The notes under the pieces: model-generated
Databases searched by the model: none
What the model was told of the DNA's origin: nothing
What the model saw: only the letters and a program-made list of their open reading frames with translations
Made by a program: the position numbers and the translations under genes
In this document: one piece after another, positions 11,959 through 24,223 of the stretch
Position numbering within the stretch: the first letter of the stretch is position 1
Layout of the letters: the number at the start of each line of letters is the position of its first letter
DNA from: Phaeotremella fagi
Taxonomy: Eukaryota > Basidiomycota > Tremellomycetes > Tremellales > Phaeotremellaceae
Direction: 5' to 3'
Assembly (NCBI GenBank): GCA_001599715.1
Contig: BCHU01000003.1
Location: forward strand, 744,001 to 808,000
DNA length: 64,000 nt

Positions 11959-12947
11959 ATGTCCAAAAGACCATCCTCCTCAAGTCCACCTCCATCACCC
12001 AAAAAACCAAAAACCCAACCACCTTCTCTACACAACTGGCTCCATCCCGATGAACCCCCTCGACTCTTAGCACACTCCCCCCCACTCCACGCCAGTACCT
12101 CAACCTTCCTTTCTATAACCGTTCAATTCCTCCCGCCAACCCATATAACATCTATCCAATCTCTCACTAAAGAGGTCGCAAGGGTAGTCCGAGAGATTGA
12201 CGTACCTACGTTAGTTGGTGATGAGTTATTGCTCAAAAATGAAGGTGCTTTTACTGATGGGGAGGGACGGGCTCCTGGTCGTAGGAAAGGGAAGGAGAGC
12301 GTTAGGGAACCTGATCATAGAATGTGGGCTGTTAGGTGTATTGCGTTGAAGGATGGTAAAGATGGGACTGGGGGTGAAGGGGATTATCAGGTGGGTTAGT
12401 GTGGTTGATGAGCTGATGGGCAGCTTCTGGAAACTTTTAATGACGACAATGAGAAGTATGGTGGGGATAGAATTTTAAGGATTCTGCAAGAGTTTAACGG
12501 AGTTGATGTGATTACGATATGTTGTCGTTGGTATGGTGGGGACATGATAGGGGTAAGTATTCCTCTCGAGAACTGTTTAACACATAGCCAATACGCTTCG
12601 CACATATCGGTTTAACTGCACAACATTCTTTAAAGAAACTCAACACCTTAGTGTCGTTGACAACCTTACGAACGACGTTGGAAGATTTAGACAGAGACAT
12701 TCAATCTCTGAGGGACACGATCAATCCCCCTGGTTCACCTTTAGTCGCAATAGACGATCCGGGCGATACGAAACCGATCGACTTGTTCAAAGGGAAATAC
12801 GACGATGTTGAGGATGTAGGGAAACTGGAACGTCTGGTCAAAGCTAGAGAAAAGACCAAGTCGATTTTGGAAGATAAAGTTGGGTGGGTGGGGATGGAGC
12901 AATCGGCAGCGGAGACTGAGAAGGAGAAAAATTTGAATACAACATAA
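11959..12947 (+). CDS. YIH1: IMPACT/YIH1-type UPF0029 protein
   Basis: Exons 11959-12390, 12424-12552 and 12588-12947, 306 residues. The UPF0029 block is clear: DRILRILQEFNGVDVITICC then RWYGGDMIGPIRFAHI, matching the RWYGG...GPxRFxHI core of the IMPACT family. The N-terminus is Ser/Pro/Lys-rich (residues 1-25) and I do not see a full RWD domain, so this may be a UPF0029-only member. The C-terminus is a predicted coiled helix. In yeast Yih1 binds Gcn1 and restrains Gcn2 signalling; whether that applies here is an inference. Its stop lies three bases from the stop of the convergent DJ-1 gene. Confidence 0.8.
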
Positions 12948-12950
12948 AGA

Positions 12951-13826
12951 TTACAATGTTTTATCTCCAACAAGCATATAATATTCTGCCCAAGGATCAT
13001 CATCTTGTTGAACAGAGCTACGGATCGCGTTAACATCTGAGTGTTAGTGTCACTTACGAAACTTCCAAAACACCCAACAAGTGTTTGGTCACAGCATCAG
13101 CATCATCAGAGTCATAATGTTGACCAACGAAATGTCGAAGGAAAGCTGCTGCCATGTCTATACCTGCAGTCACACCAGAACTAGTCCAGTATTTACCATC
13201 AACCACCCATCTATCTGATGTCAGTCGATGTGCATTTGTAACATTGTGACTGACCTGGCTTTGGGGATCCATTCAACGCCGCTGTCTTTGTTGTGCTCCT
13301 GATTCTATCAGTGGGAACACAGTTCTAGGACTTACGACACAAGATTTGAAAGCAGCTTTATTGGTTGTAGCTTTTTTACCACGAAGTAAACCAGTTGAAG
13401 CGAGTAACCAAGAACCAGTACAGACTAACAATCATCAACCCACCACCAAGAACCTGACCTACCAGTAAGAACATAAGTACAATCCGGGACAACCTTCAAC
13501 AAAAAATCTCTAGCCCCACGATTGCCTTCTTCCCAAGGTCGACTCCCAAATCCCCCAGGTACCAAAACAGCGTCCCATCTCTGATCAACCTCTAAAGCCC
13601 GTGAGAAAGTCATATCAGGAACCACTTTCAGTCCTCCTGTCATTTCTACTGGGTCAGGGGTCGAGGCGAGGACGTAGGTTGATATGGAATAGTTCTTGCC
13701 TTGACGGACTGGGGAGAGGGTTTTCAGGACGTCGAGGGGTCCTAGGAAATCTAGACCTAGGACTTGGGGGAAGATTGGGATCGCTATTCGGATATGGGGG
13801 TTGGGGGGTGGTTTCGCCTCTGTCAT
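12951..13826 (-). CDS. DJ-1/PfpI family protein
   Basis: Five exons: 13826-13463, 13424-13336, 13298-13255, 13210-13058, 13017-12951; 238 residues. The N-terminal strand is IRIAIPIFPQVLGLDFLGPL; WDAVLVPGGFGSRPW and the nucleophile elbow VCTGSWLLASTGLL (Cys) follow, then TSSGVTAGIDMAAAFL. The last exon is easy to miss: exon 4 seems to stop at TCGTAA, but that TAA lies inside a GTAAGT donor. Splicing yields VQQDDDPWAEYYMLVGDKTL, which matches the DPWAEYY-like tails of fungal PfpI proteins. Members act as glyoxalase, isonitrile hydratase-like or stress proteins; the specific activity cannot be told. It is divergent from the first transporter. Confidence 0.88.
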
Positions 13827-14006
13827 TTTGATATGAAGATTGAGATGTAAGAGTATTAGATGGTAAGGTCACAAGGCAATATAGGCAACGATGGTGGCAT
13901 TGAGTCGAATGGTGACTAACCGTATTACGCCCTTAATCTCAGCTAAAACGTATGCCCGAATATGTCTATCTATTGACTAAGAAGAATACAAAACACCTTC
14001 AGTCCA

Positions 14007-15838
14007 ATGACGACTATCGATACATCGCCTTTAACATCAGCTACGCCCTCGACCTTTCAGACTCTTGAAGTGGCAGAGGGGGATGTGGAAGATACAACAT
14101 TGAATCATGGTACTTCTTTACCACCTGTGGATGGAGGTTGGGGAGCGTGGAGTTACTTGTTAGCATCGACTGGGTTAGAGGTGTGTAGACTTTCAATCAG
14201 AGAACTATGACTGATATGCACAACAGCTTAGACTTTGGTATGGGGTATGTTCATATGCAATATTAGGCTGATCGAACAGGGTATCCCACTTGTTACGGAG
14301 GTAATCTTTCATCTTATCCACATCACTAACCACTCTCAGTATTTATCAATTACTATCAAGCTAAATTCGACGATCCAAATCAACAGCTGCCTTTAATTGG
14401 AACGATTGGGAATGTGAGTTGTGAATCCTACAGTCGACGTTTACTGACTAAAACCAAGGGTCTGCTGTATCTACTTCTCTTTCCTGTCATCATGTTCCTT
14501 TCGTACTACCCGCGTCTGAGGACATCATCAATGTGGGTTGGGTTGGTTATTACAATCGCTGGATTTGTTGGTTCCGCTTTTGCCAGAGACGTATGTCAAT
14601 TCAAGGAAAAATGCTGATTACAGCCATCGCAATTGATTCTGACTCAAGGAGTGCTATTTCCTATTGGAGCCAGTTAGTACTCTGTCATCCATGAGAACTC
14701 AAGCTAAAATACTCCACTCAGCGATCCTCTACACGCCTGTGACATCTTATCTGTGAGTTTGAATGAAGATTCCAACTGAATAGTCTAGTTTCGAATGGTG
14801 GAGATATCGTAGAGGTTTCGCTACAGGGGTGATGTTCTCTGGTACAGGTGAGTTTGGTATCGAGACAATCACTAAAGGAAATAGGTGCAGGTGGAGTAGC
14901 GATGCCCTTGATCGCAGCAGCACTACTCGATAGATTTGGGCATCAAGTGACATTCCTAGCATTTGTGAGTCAACTCCTTTCAACCCCAATCCAGAAACTG
15001 AACGAATAGGGCGTAACGTTCCTCCTCATCATCTCATGTTTGATCCCTTTAATTCGTCCTCGATTACCTCTACCACCAGCGCACGCATACGTTGCACCAA
15101 AATTCGATTGGACGTTTCTATACGACAGATCATTTTGGTTATTATGGTTCGGAGTGTTCGTTCAAGGACTAGCAGCTTTCATGCCATTAATCTACTTGCC
15201 TGGTATGTTAACAGAAAACTTCTAACCTAACAATTAGCATACGTCACGGCGTTATCTTTATCGGACACCATTGGAACTTTATCACTGGCTTTTGTTAATT
15301 TAGCAAGGGTTTGGGGTCAGCTATTGATCGGTTATGCCACTGACAAATTCGGTCCTCGAACTTCTATTCTGACCATGGCTGGCGTTTCTACGATCAGCGT
15401 TATTGCTGGTTGGGGAGCGGCGACTGATGCTGCGGGAGTTTTAGCTTTCTCTTTGGCTTTTGGTTCATTTGCGGGAAGGTGAGCGGGGTTATAATGACCG
15501 TAGGATTCGGTTCTGACACTGCACATCAACAGTTATACAGCACTGTTCCCCCAGTTCATAAACATAGTAGCAAGTAAGTTCCATCCCAATACCACTCTAA
15601 TATATCAACAGAGGACGACCCCCATCTGCCCCAACTGCTGTTCGCGATCTTCTCCCTCCCTCGTGGATTGGGATCAATGATCTCAGGACCATTATCGACA
15701 GTCCTGATGAACTCGCCCGGACTTCGCGGGGCGAAAGGTGGATTCGGAGTTGAGGGTTATGGTGCATTGATCATCTGGACTGCTACTACTTTAGCTGCCA
15801 GTGGGGCTGTCGCTGGATTTAAGTTGAAGAGAGATTAA
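14007..15838 (+). CDS. MFS monocarboxylate-type transporter A
   Basis: Multi-exon, about 440 residues; exon 1 is 14007-14180 and exon 2 only 13 bases (14234-14246). After a soluble N-terminus of about 45 residues comes the MCT-family signature PPVDGGWGAWSYLLASTGLE. About twelve membrane segments follow, including FEWWRYRRGFATGVMFSGTG and LAFVNLARVWGQLLIGYATD before transmembrane 8-9, and GVEGYGALIIWTATTLAASG as the last helix. It is a plasma-membrane proton symporter-like protein; the substrate (monocarboxylate, riboflavin or other) cannot be read from sequence. The tail is short (KLKRD). It is a tandem duplicate of the next gene, which keeps the same intron pattern. Confidence 0.85.
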
Positions 15839-16065
15839 TGCATTTTCAGAAAATGCCTCACACGAGCAGACAACCCTTCCGTTGGAAATGATATTGGAAA
15901 TCTTGGATGAACTCTGCCTAAATAAATGTTTTTCTTTAGCATATTCCAATCATCTTTGGCAAATCTAGATTTTCATCTTGGAAATCTGAAAAACAATGTA
16001 GACATATAAAAGACAATCAAAACCCAAACGAAATTGGCTCGATTCCCCAAAGATCTTAATACGCA

Positions 16066-18013
16066 ATGTCCCAAATCACACCGATAACCCGTGAAAGATC
16101 CAACTCCACCATAAAATCCACTCGTCCTTCTCGTTCAACAGTACCCAAGCTCCCAACTATAGATCTACCAGAACATACAGAGAACGATGCTAAGAAAACT
16201 GATAGCGTTCGTAGAGACGATTCACCATCTACATTCGAGAGAATGGATGTTATGGAAGATGGAGAATCGATTGGTTTGACTTCTGCTTTGCCTAGAGTTG
16301 ATGGTGGCTGGGAAGCATGGACGTACTTGGCAGGCGCTACTGGTCTTGAGGTGAGTATAAAATTTTGGGGATTGGGGTTTGGATACTAATTTGGTGTTGT
16401 TATAGACTTTAGTTTGGGGTGAGTACTGATATTGGCATTTGATCTTTGACTAATTTATCAGGTTTCGCTTCGTCCTACGGTGGTATGTCATCATTGATTC
16501 ACCGTAATCTTATTGACACAATCTAGTTTTCTTGACACGATACGAAACTTTGTTCCCAGATTCAAAAGCCCAACTCCCACTAGTCGGCACCATAGCTAAC
16601 GTAAGTCCAGAAAGACATCCATAAACTCACAACCAGGGTGCGATGTATCTACTTCTTCCACCTTGTACCCTAATACTCGCCTCATATCCCCGTCTCAGAC
16701 CTTTGAGTATGTGGATCGGACTGCTCATAATGCTTTCTGGGTTATTAGGAGCCGCTTTCGCCAGGAATGTGAGTTACCATCTCGAAAAGCTTTGCTAACG
16801 TTTTAGGGTTTCGAATTGATTGTTACTCAAGGAGCTTTGTATGGTGTTGGAGGAAGTAGGTTGGGTAAATCAGCTCTCACTGATATTATTTAGCCATGCT
16901 TTACTGTCCTGTCACGTCGTACATGTAAGTTGGGTACCGATTGAATCATCTTCTGCTAACTCTAATTTTCAGGTTCGAATGGTGGAGATATCGTCGTGGT
17001 TTAGCATCCGGTGTCATGTTTTCTGGAACTGGTAAGGTTGATCACAACGACCCAATCTCATCATTTTAGGTGCTGGCGGTCTAGTCATGCCATTGATCTC
17101 CTCAGCATTACTTGAAAAATGGGGACCTAAAACAACCCTAATCTCCATCGTAAGTCATACTCAATTCCGAGAGCTAACCAAAGGCTATCGCGTACGGTAT
17201 CATCCTCATTTGTCTCATCCCCTTCATTCGCCCTCGGCTACCGCTTCCAGCTAAATCATCTACCAAAGCACCAAAAATCAATTGGTCTTTCATCTCACAC
17301 AAAGGATTTTGGTTATTGTGGTTAGGAGTAGTAAGCCAAGGAATAGCTGCCTTCATCCCCGCAACTTTTCTACCTGGTAGGTTCGATTCCTGCCATTCAC
17401 CCAACAACCACTGACCTTTCTCCCAGCATACGCGTCAGCCCTCTCACTACCTGAATCCATTGGGACACTCTCAATAGCCCTAATGAATTTAGCTCGTGTA
17501 CCAGGACAAGTTTTGATTGGTTATGCCAGTGATAAGATCGGACCTAGGAAATTGATCGTTGGAATGGCTATCGTATCTACCATCTCTGTTGGAGCTGGTT
17601 GGGGGGCGGCTACTGATGCAGGGGGTTTGCTTGGGTTTGCACTGGCGTTTGGAAGTTTTGCTGGAAGGTGGGTGAATTGATCGAATCAACTGACATTGTA
17701 GTTATACAGCATTATTCCCTAGATTCATCAATGTTATAGCAGGTATGTCTTTACTTTGAACAAGAACTGATGGAGATTAGAGGACGACCCCCATCTCCCC
17801 CAAATTTTATACGCCCTCTTCTCCTTCGCTCGCGGATTAGGTTCCATAGCTTCAGGTCCACTTTCGACCGCTTTAATCAACGCATCAGGTGGGTTGAAAG
17901 GTGCAATAGGAGCGTATGGTGTTGAAGGATATGGCGCGTTGATAATCTGGACAGCAGCTACGTTGGCTGGAAGTGGGATTGGGGCTGGGTACAGAGGCTT
18001 GAAGAGGGATTAG
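16066..18013 (+). CDS. MFS monocarboxylate-type transporter B (tandem paralogue)
   Basis: Same architecture and intron positions as transporter A, with a longer N-terminus (about 85 residues, Ser/Thr/Arg-rich) before LPRVDGGWEAWTYLAGATGL. Membrane core: FEWWRYRRGLASGVMFSGTG, NLARVPGQVLIGYASDKIGP, GVEGYGALIIWTAATLAGSG, ending GLKRD. A 13-base second exon encodes TLVWG, as in A. The N-terminal heads differ almost completely while the cores are highly similar, so regulation or trafficking may have diverged while substrate range stayed close (inference). The ATG at 16066 was chosen as the first in frame. The intergenic gap is 227 bases. Confidence 0.85.
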
Positions 18014-18132
18014 ATCGAGCGTTTAATAATGAATGTACTGCCTGAAAGAATATCAGCGGATTCTCATGGAAAATCATGAAGACATACCAATCATTTGATA
18101 GTCGAATACACCCCGAGAATCAATCCAATTCC

Positions 18133-18448
18133 CTAGACCAACTTCCCACCAGACGCTACAACACCAACAAGACCTCTAGCAGTCTTACCACCAAAATCAC
18201 GTCCTGAATTCCTGCCTGCCAATAGTGAGATTACGAGACATGAAGCTACGAACGCGGTGCTACTATGCGTCAATAAAAGGCTTTATGAGTTGGGGTTTGA
18301 TCGTACAATTTATAAAACGTCGTTCTTGAGAGTTGACGTTCTTCTTCTGAAGTTCTTGATGATGCGAAGATAGCTATGGGATCAGAGTAAGCTTCACTTC
18401 TCGTTCTTCTGGGAGAGGATACTTACAGCGTAAATTTGGTAAAGCCAT
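18133..18448 (-). CDS. Small single-pass membrane protein, unknown
   Basis: Three exons, 18448-18427, 18373-18307 and 18262-18133, give 72 residues. It starts MALPNLRSIFASSRTSEEER. One hydrophobic segment (FSTAFVASCLVISLLAG) is followed by a basic, Gly-rich tail ending ASGGKLV. The first intron has a perfect GTAAGT donor; the second uses GTACGA and is less certain. The size and single helix recall accessory subunits of mitochondrial or ER membrane complexes, but I do not recognise it. It is divergent from the phosphopantetheinyl transferase with 135 bases between starts. Confidence 0.6.
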
Positions 18449-18583
18449 GTTGTTGTCGTAGTTGAAGATGGAGGGAGGTGATTCGAAACGATTCCATCTG
18501 AACGGAATCAAATTAGCTTGAGTTTTTTGGACGATTAAGGACTTTCCTTCCTTCTCTTCCACAACCCAGAAATGAACCCATAA

Positions 18584-19002
18584 ATGATCATCGGTATAGG
18601 AATCGATATCCTCTCCCTTACCCGTCTAGAATCCCTCTTAATCCGAAGAAATCCCTCTGCACTCGCAAAAAGAATCTGTACAAAGAGGGAATACGACGAG
18701 TTCAAAGGACTCACTCAGTTCGTTCATCAGGTGAAATTTCTGTCATCGAGGTAAGGCTCCTTGCTTCATTCTCCTGCTCTCAGATTGACGATACCAGATG
18801 GACAATCAAGGAAGCAGCATATAAATCTTTGGCTGGATATCAATCTCGATATACCTGGAAATCGTTTGATTTGGGTTATCATCAGAACGGACGACCTTTC
18901 TTGAATCTAATCGACAGTCAACCCGCCAAGATCGATTTCTTGATTAGTCTCTCGAACGATGCGGGTGTAGTCGTCGGCGTGGTCATTGCTCAGAAATCAT
19001 AA
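18584..19002 (+). CDS. Holo-ACP synthase-type 4'-phosphopantetheinyl transferase
   Basis: Exons 18584-18750 and 18798-19002, 123 residues, the usual AcpS length. The fold signatures are present: IGIGIDILSLTRLESLLIRR with the Mg-binding Asp in GIDI, and VKFLSSRWTIKEAAYKSL with the second metal-binding Glu in KEAAYK. It transfers 4'-phosphopantetheine from CoA to a carrier protein. A free-standing AcpS-type enzyme in a fungus is expected to serve mitochondrial acyl carrier protein, like yeast Ppt2. It is convergent with NOT4; the stops are 32 bases apart. Confidence 0.88.
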
Positions 19003-19034
19003 TTCATCAATACATGAAACATCACATGCAACTA

Positions 19035-22000
19035 CTAAACCCACATCCTAGCTTCATCCCATAAAGCCAGATTCTCTCTTTCCACCAAACCCAACTCCAT
19101 ACTCAAAGCCATTTCCTCTTGTTGAGCAGCTCTCAAAGTTCTTTCCAACTCTTCAATATCCTTAGTTTGATATTCAGTTTTCATCTTTTCTCTGATCGAC
19201 ACGTTCGTGAACCATTTATCGACGATTTTGGTTTGAGCTAAAGAGTTGGATCGACTGAGGGCTTCGGATACTAGAACAATCAGTCTGACTTCTCATTCAA
19301 TACTCACAATCATTAACAATTTGGGTCATATGATATCTATGATTGGAACATCAGTATTCTGACCACTCCGCCTAAACCTACGCAGGATACTCCCCAGCCC
19401 TTCTATAATCAGGTTCCACAGCCCGTTTCTCAGCAGCTTTAACCGGATCCATCCAAATCTCCCTACTCTGAATGAAACCAGCTCCAAGAGCTTGAACCAA
19501 ATGACTCCAAGCCCCTGAACCTTGAATCTCACTAGCCACCGTTCTAGGAATATCGTTCCCCTTTCTCGGTGGTAAATTGAAATTCGTTAACGCTGATCTC
19601 AAAGAGTTGACGGCGTCTTGGTACAGTTTAGTTTCTTTCGATGTCGGATCGGGGTTTTGAGATTCTTTGAAGAACACTGAGAGCGCTTTTGGGTCGACGG
19701 TGTCGGTGATATGAGCGATCAGTTCTGGTAAGGTTATCGGTTCGTCGGATTCCGTTTCTTCGTCCTCTTCCTCGTCGTCTTCAAGTTCTGGTTCGGGGTC
19801 AGGTTGGGGTGGAGGTTGAGGTTGAGATTTAACTGGAGAGGGTAATCGTTTTCCAACATCTACTTCACGCTCCGAGTAACCACCGACCATCGAATCAACT
19901 TCGTCCTCCTCCTTGGGTTTCTCCTCCACAACCTTCTTTTTCACAGGTTTGATCACAGGCGGTTTATAAGCCTTTTCCTTTTTTCTCGGTGCGAAACCGG
20001 CATGTTCTTCAACGGGTTTAGGAGGTGGTTCAACCAATTTAGCATATTTACCACCAGGTTCTCTTTTTTTCTTAGCAGCTTTGGTGTCGGTCTCGGGTTC
20101 AGGGGTGAAAGTGAAGGGAGTTTGGGATGTTGTGGACGAACGACGTGATTTAGGTTGGGGATTGGCGGAGGGTTTGATTGGTGTTGAGATATTCTTCGAA
20201 GACGTTGTTGATGTAGCTGATATTGTCTTCTTCATTTCGATACTAGCTAGTACAGCCGTGGGTTGAGCTTCCGTATCGACTTTCTTACCTATGGTACCGA
20301 GTCTGATAACTCGACGAGCGGAGGGTGTGGATGAAATGGGTGGTGTCGTTTCGTGAGTTACAGCTAAGGTGGGATCGTGTTCGGTAGAGTCTTCCAATGG
20401 TTCCGTCTTGATGGGCTCACTCTCTGCGGGAACAGTCGATTCAGCCTGTTCAGTCTTCACAGGTGCTGGTGTAGCTGCAGCGACATCTTGAGAAACTACC
20501 TGCCGTTCCTCCGGCTCATCCTTGACCTTTGGTCGTACAACAGCCCGAGTCTCAACTTTCTCTTTCACCTTTTTCTTGGCCACTGGTTTCGTTCCAATCG
20601 CCGAAGGGAATGATTGAGGTGCTAAAGCTGGGAAATCTGACAGGGAAGATATATCAGTGTTATCTGGGGTGAATTCGGCTTCGATGGCTTCGGCGGGGGT
20701 TTCAGTTTGCAATGCTTCTGTACCTGTTAACTAAACTCGATCGTTAGTACAAATCAATATGCAGACGTGTAACTCACCAAAAAATGGAAAAAAACGAATG
20801 CATAAAGTAAAACAAACGTTATCGTATTATTCGATCGGTATCAAGGATACGTAAAGGGTATAGCGAGAGTTGGGTATAAGGGAAGTGAAGGAAGGGACCA
20901 ACCGATAATTATAAAAACAAAAGTTGAGAGTATGTCCATCAGAATCGTCGATACGCTATTCGGATAGAGGAGGATGAAGAAAAAGGAACAAGTATGAGAC
21001 ATCGTCTTGTCATGACAAGAAATGGCGAGTGAGGATATTGGATGTAATGGGTGGTTGTGGAGGAAATTTGGAATTTTGCTTACCGTGTGAAGCACTCATT
21101 GGAGATGGTGATGCAGCACGTTGTTGATGAAGCTGTTGAAGCATTCTTGCAGATGGATGATCTGGTGTTTGGTTTAACGCTAGTGGTGGTGTTTGTTGAG
21201 ATGGGAATTGGTTATATAGATAACCCTCTTCGTGAGGGTGCATGGGTGCGTTATCAGGTGAAAACAGCATTCGTTGGTGTGGTGGTTGCTGTTGCTGTTG
21301 ATTGAAAAGTGGTTGAGAGTTGTACATGGGTGCTGCTTGTTAGCAAAGCAATGAAAAGCAACTCACTGATATCAAAATCCTCCCGCTCTCTGCTCTTCTC
21401 ATGCAACTCCCGCCTCTCAGGGTACCCTTGGTACTGTCTCGAAAATGAAGGAGAATAATCACCAGCAGCCCAACCAGCTTCGTTATTCGACGACCCATGA
21501 CTACCGACATATGCAGAAACCTGAGCCAAATGTCCAGCTCTCTCGTTATGACGTAAATCTTCAAATTGTTGAGTCCCACGACCCAACCAACCGTTGTTCA
21601 ATTCTTCCACTGGGACCCTGGCGTTGAAGGGGCTTTGACCACGTCCAGTGGAAACCGATTGCCTCCTGGCGAAATCGAATCTAGACGATGTCCTTGGAAG
21701 CAGAACGTCTTCGTGTTTCGTTTCTTCCGGACCTGAAACGAAATCTAAATCCGATTGAGGGTTGGAGGAGAACGGATCGAAGATGCCCATGTAAACGGTT
21801 TGATCTCGGGTTGCCAAAAGTGGATACGACAGTGCGTGAGACACCGAAACACCTAGATCTGGTAACTCCTCCAAAACCCTATCGAAAGGTGAGAACGGAA
21901 CGTGTCGAGTCGATGAAAGGTGTTTTTGAACCTCCTTTTCATCGAACGCCAGGTGCATGACAAAGCTTGCGTCGTTGTCTGGACCTGGTGAAGCAAAGAC

Positions 22001-23706
22001 ATCGATAAAGTCTGGGAAGGGAGAGTGAACTGGGTATGATTCTTCGTATCGAACCGGGGGTTCCGATGGTCCAGCGGTGGGCGGGGTAACATCTTCGACG
22101 ACTGGGGGTGGGGAGATTGGAGCTGGTTCCTCGACTACCACAGGAGCTGGATCAGGAGACACGACCGTTTTCGCAGGTGTAGGAGGGAGAGTAAGGACTT
22201 TCTTTTTCGGTGATGCTTGGTTACTGCTCCCTGTGGTACTTTGCGTTGAACTACCACTTCTCCCTCTGGACATTGACGTTGCAGCTATCGTGCGTTTCTT
22301 TTCCTTCTCCTTGATGATCGTTACAGGTATGGGCGAAGGAGATGGAAGTGGGAAGGCGATACTGTTCTTGCCAAGGGGTACGAGGTTAGACGTGATTTTG
22401 ATGGGTCGACTGGAACCAATCGGGGTTGTAGAACGGGGTGCTGTTCGTGAAGAAGTCGGTTTTACGGCCCAACTGGCAGTTCGAGGTAGAGCGGAAGCTG
22501 GAGTTAGTTGCTGTAAATTTGTTAACCTACAATCAATGACTTCTTCCGCCATAGGTTTAGGCCAAGCAGCTTTCTGAGTTAGAGCAGGAGGCTGAGATTG
22601 CACCTGTTTCTGTCTTGCGTCGTATTCCTGCGGTCTAGTCAAAGCAATCTCCAAGTCGTCCTTGGTGAACGAGTCCCCTTCACCTCCCCATTCATGTAGA
22701 TTATGACAGTTGACCGTGTCACATTTTTGACTTCTGAGGAAAGAGTCGCAATATCTCGTGGTTCCATATGACGCTCTCAGTACCTGACCAGGGGGGGCCG
22801 ACGGTGCTTGAATACCGTCTAAAGAAGATATCGCCCTAGCAGCGTCCTCACGACGAACGTATACTATGTAGATACCAGTGGAAGTTGAGGGATTATCGGG
22901 TGTTAACGTTGGAACAGATGTGGACGACGTCGCGGTTCGGTCTTTTAGATAAAGTTTTGCAATTTTACCGTATTGACCGAAATATTCATTCGAACGGAGG
23001 ATGGGTATAGCCTAGAGTTAGCTAGTACAAGTGCATGACTCACCTCATCCCCTGGCGCTGGTAGCTTCATGCCAACGACGTAAACCATGTTCTTCATGAC
23101 GATCCTGACACCCAGCAAGTGCCTTCTACCCATAGAATCCAACTGCTTTATCGTTTTTGCCCTACGAGTTTTCTTTTCTTTTGCACGTTTGACTCTAAAA
23201 ACAGTCAGTGGGAAAGCTGCCAGCGACTCACTCTTCAAAATCTACGGGTTGAAAGACGACTGTTTTGGCGTCATACGTCCGACGACATCCTGGACATCTG
23301 GCGTCTGTTTGCAGTAGTTTGTTGTAACAGAATTGACAAATCTGTCGTCAGTACATTGTCGAATATATGACATACCTGTATACCACATTGGCACGGCTTG
23401 AAATTTAAATCTGAAAGGTCGAGAGGTTCCACACATAGTAAACAATCCGGGTCATCCTGTGCTTAGTCAGCATATTCTCTCAGCGAAACAGCGTCGAATC
23501 ATATGAAAATGTGATTGCCAGTTACCCACCTCGTCGTCACTCCATGCAACGTCTTGTAAACCCTTCAAAACTTCTCTGTTGACACCTCCACCTCCAGCAG
23601 CGTTCGGGGGAAGTACACTAGAAACTCCACGTCCACCTATGGTACCGATTGGAGCTTGACCGGTGGTGGGGTTGGCTGGTAAAGGGTAAAGTGCTGGTAG
23701 AGGCAT
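19035..23706 (-). CDS. NOT4: NOT4, CCR4-NOT RING E3 ubiquitin ligase, very long form
   Basis: Nine exons: 23706-23530, 23456-23376, 23341-23232, 23194-23044, 23011-21367, 21332-21084, 20723-19382, 19336-19308, 19270-19035; phases agree at every junction and the sum is 1339 residues. The C4C4 RING reads DPDCLLCVEPLDL, PCQCGIQICQFCY and CPGCRRTY. The RRM follows (VYVVGMKLPAPGDE, YFGQYGKIAKLYL), then a CCCH finger (CDSFLRSQKCDTVNCHNLH). The rest is long, low-complexity Ser/Pro/Gln sequence with an acidic patch, ending in a coiled coil (YQTKDIEELERTLRAAQQEE). Yeast Not4 is 587 residues. Intron 6, before the 1342-base exon, is 360 bases, so a second promoter for the C-terminal half cannot be excluded. 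Confidence 0.87.
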
Positions 23707-24223
23707 GGTGATGTGGTGAGAGAGGAGGTACTAGATATATGATTGAATGCGAAGGTGAATGTGGATGTTGAAATTTGATGTAGATAGAATGTTTGGGAAA
23801 CTTTTTGGTATAGGTTGATTATTGATGGTATATGTTTTGATGGGGTGGGAAATGGGTTGATGAGAGGAGAGGGGTGGTGAGAGTGGATGTGAAGATGGAG
23901 ATGAGACTGAGAGAGAAAGAGAAACGAAAAGAGAACGAGAAGTAAAAGTGAGATGTAGATGTTGTAGTTGAATAAACTTGAGAAGGCGAAGGCGTCAACC
24001 AGCTCAGCTCAACCACCACCACCCTACCATTCAAATCGGTATTTTCGGCATTTGCCACCGGTTTATGCGAGTGGCGACTGGGGACAGACAGATACAATAC
24101 AAGTCAAGGTGTTACTTGTAACATCTACAAGTACAAAATACATTTCTATCCATACTTTAGGAATATCATAGCGATATCATAAAGCGACATTCAGTATAGG
24201 AGAAAGTCTGTCCATACTACACA
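23707..24223. promoter_or_regulatory. NOT4/BUD13 divergent promoter
   Basis: 517 bases between two start codons pointing away from each other. The NOT4 side carries a long GA-rich run (about 23865-23950), CT-rich on the transcribed strand. No other gene visible. Confidence 0.5.

Noticed and set aside
17380..17390. GGTTCGATTCC, a perfect tRNA B-box-like sequence
   Set aside because: It lies in an intron of transporter B, at the donor side, and no acceptor stem, D-arm or anticodon arm can be folded around it.
20724..21083. Separate gene start for the C-terminal half of NOT4
   Set aside because: No ATG in this interval leads into the downstream frame through a workable donor, while phases match perfectly when it is treated as an intron. 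Kept only as a caution.
22077..22577. Long plus-strand open frame of about 166 codons
   Set aside because: It is antisense to the long NOT4 exon and has biased composition typical of a shadow of Ser/Pro codons.
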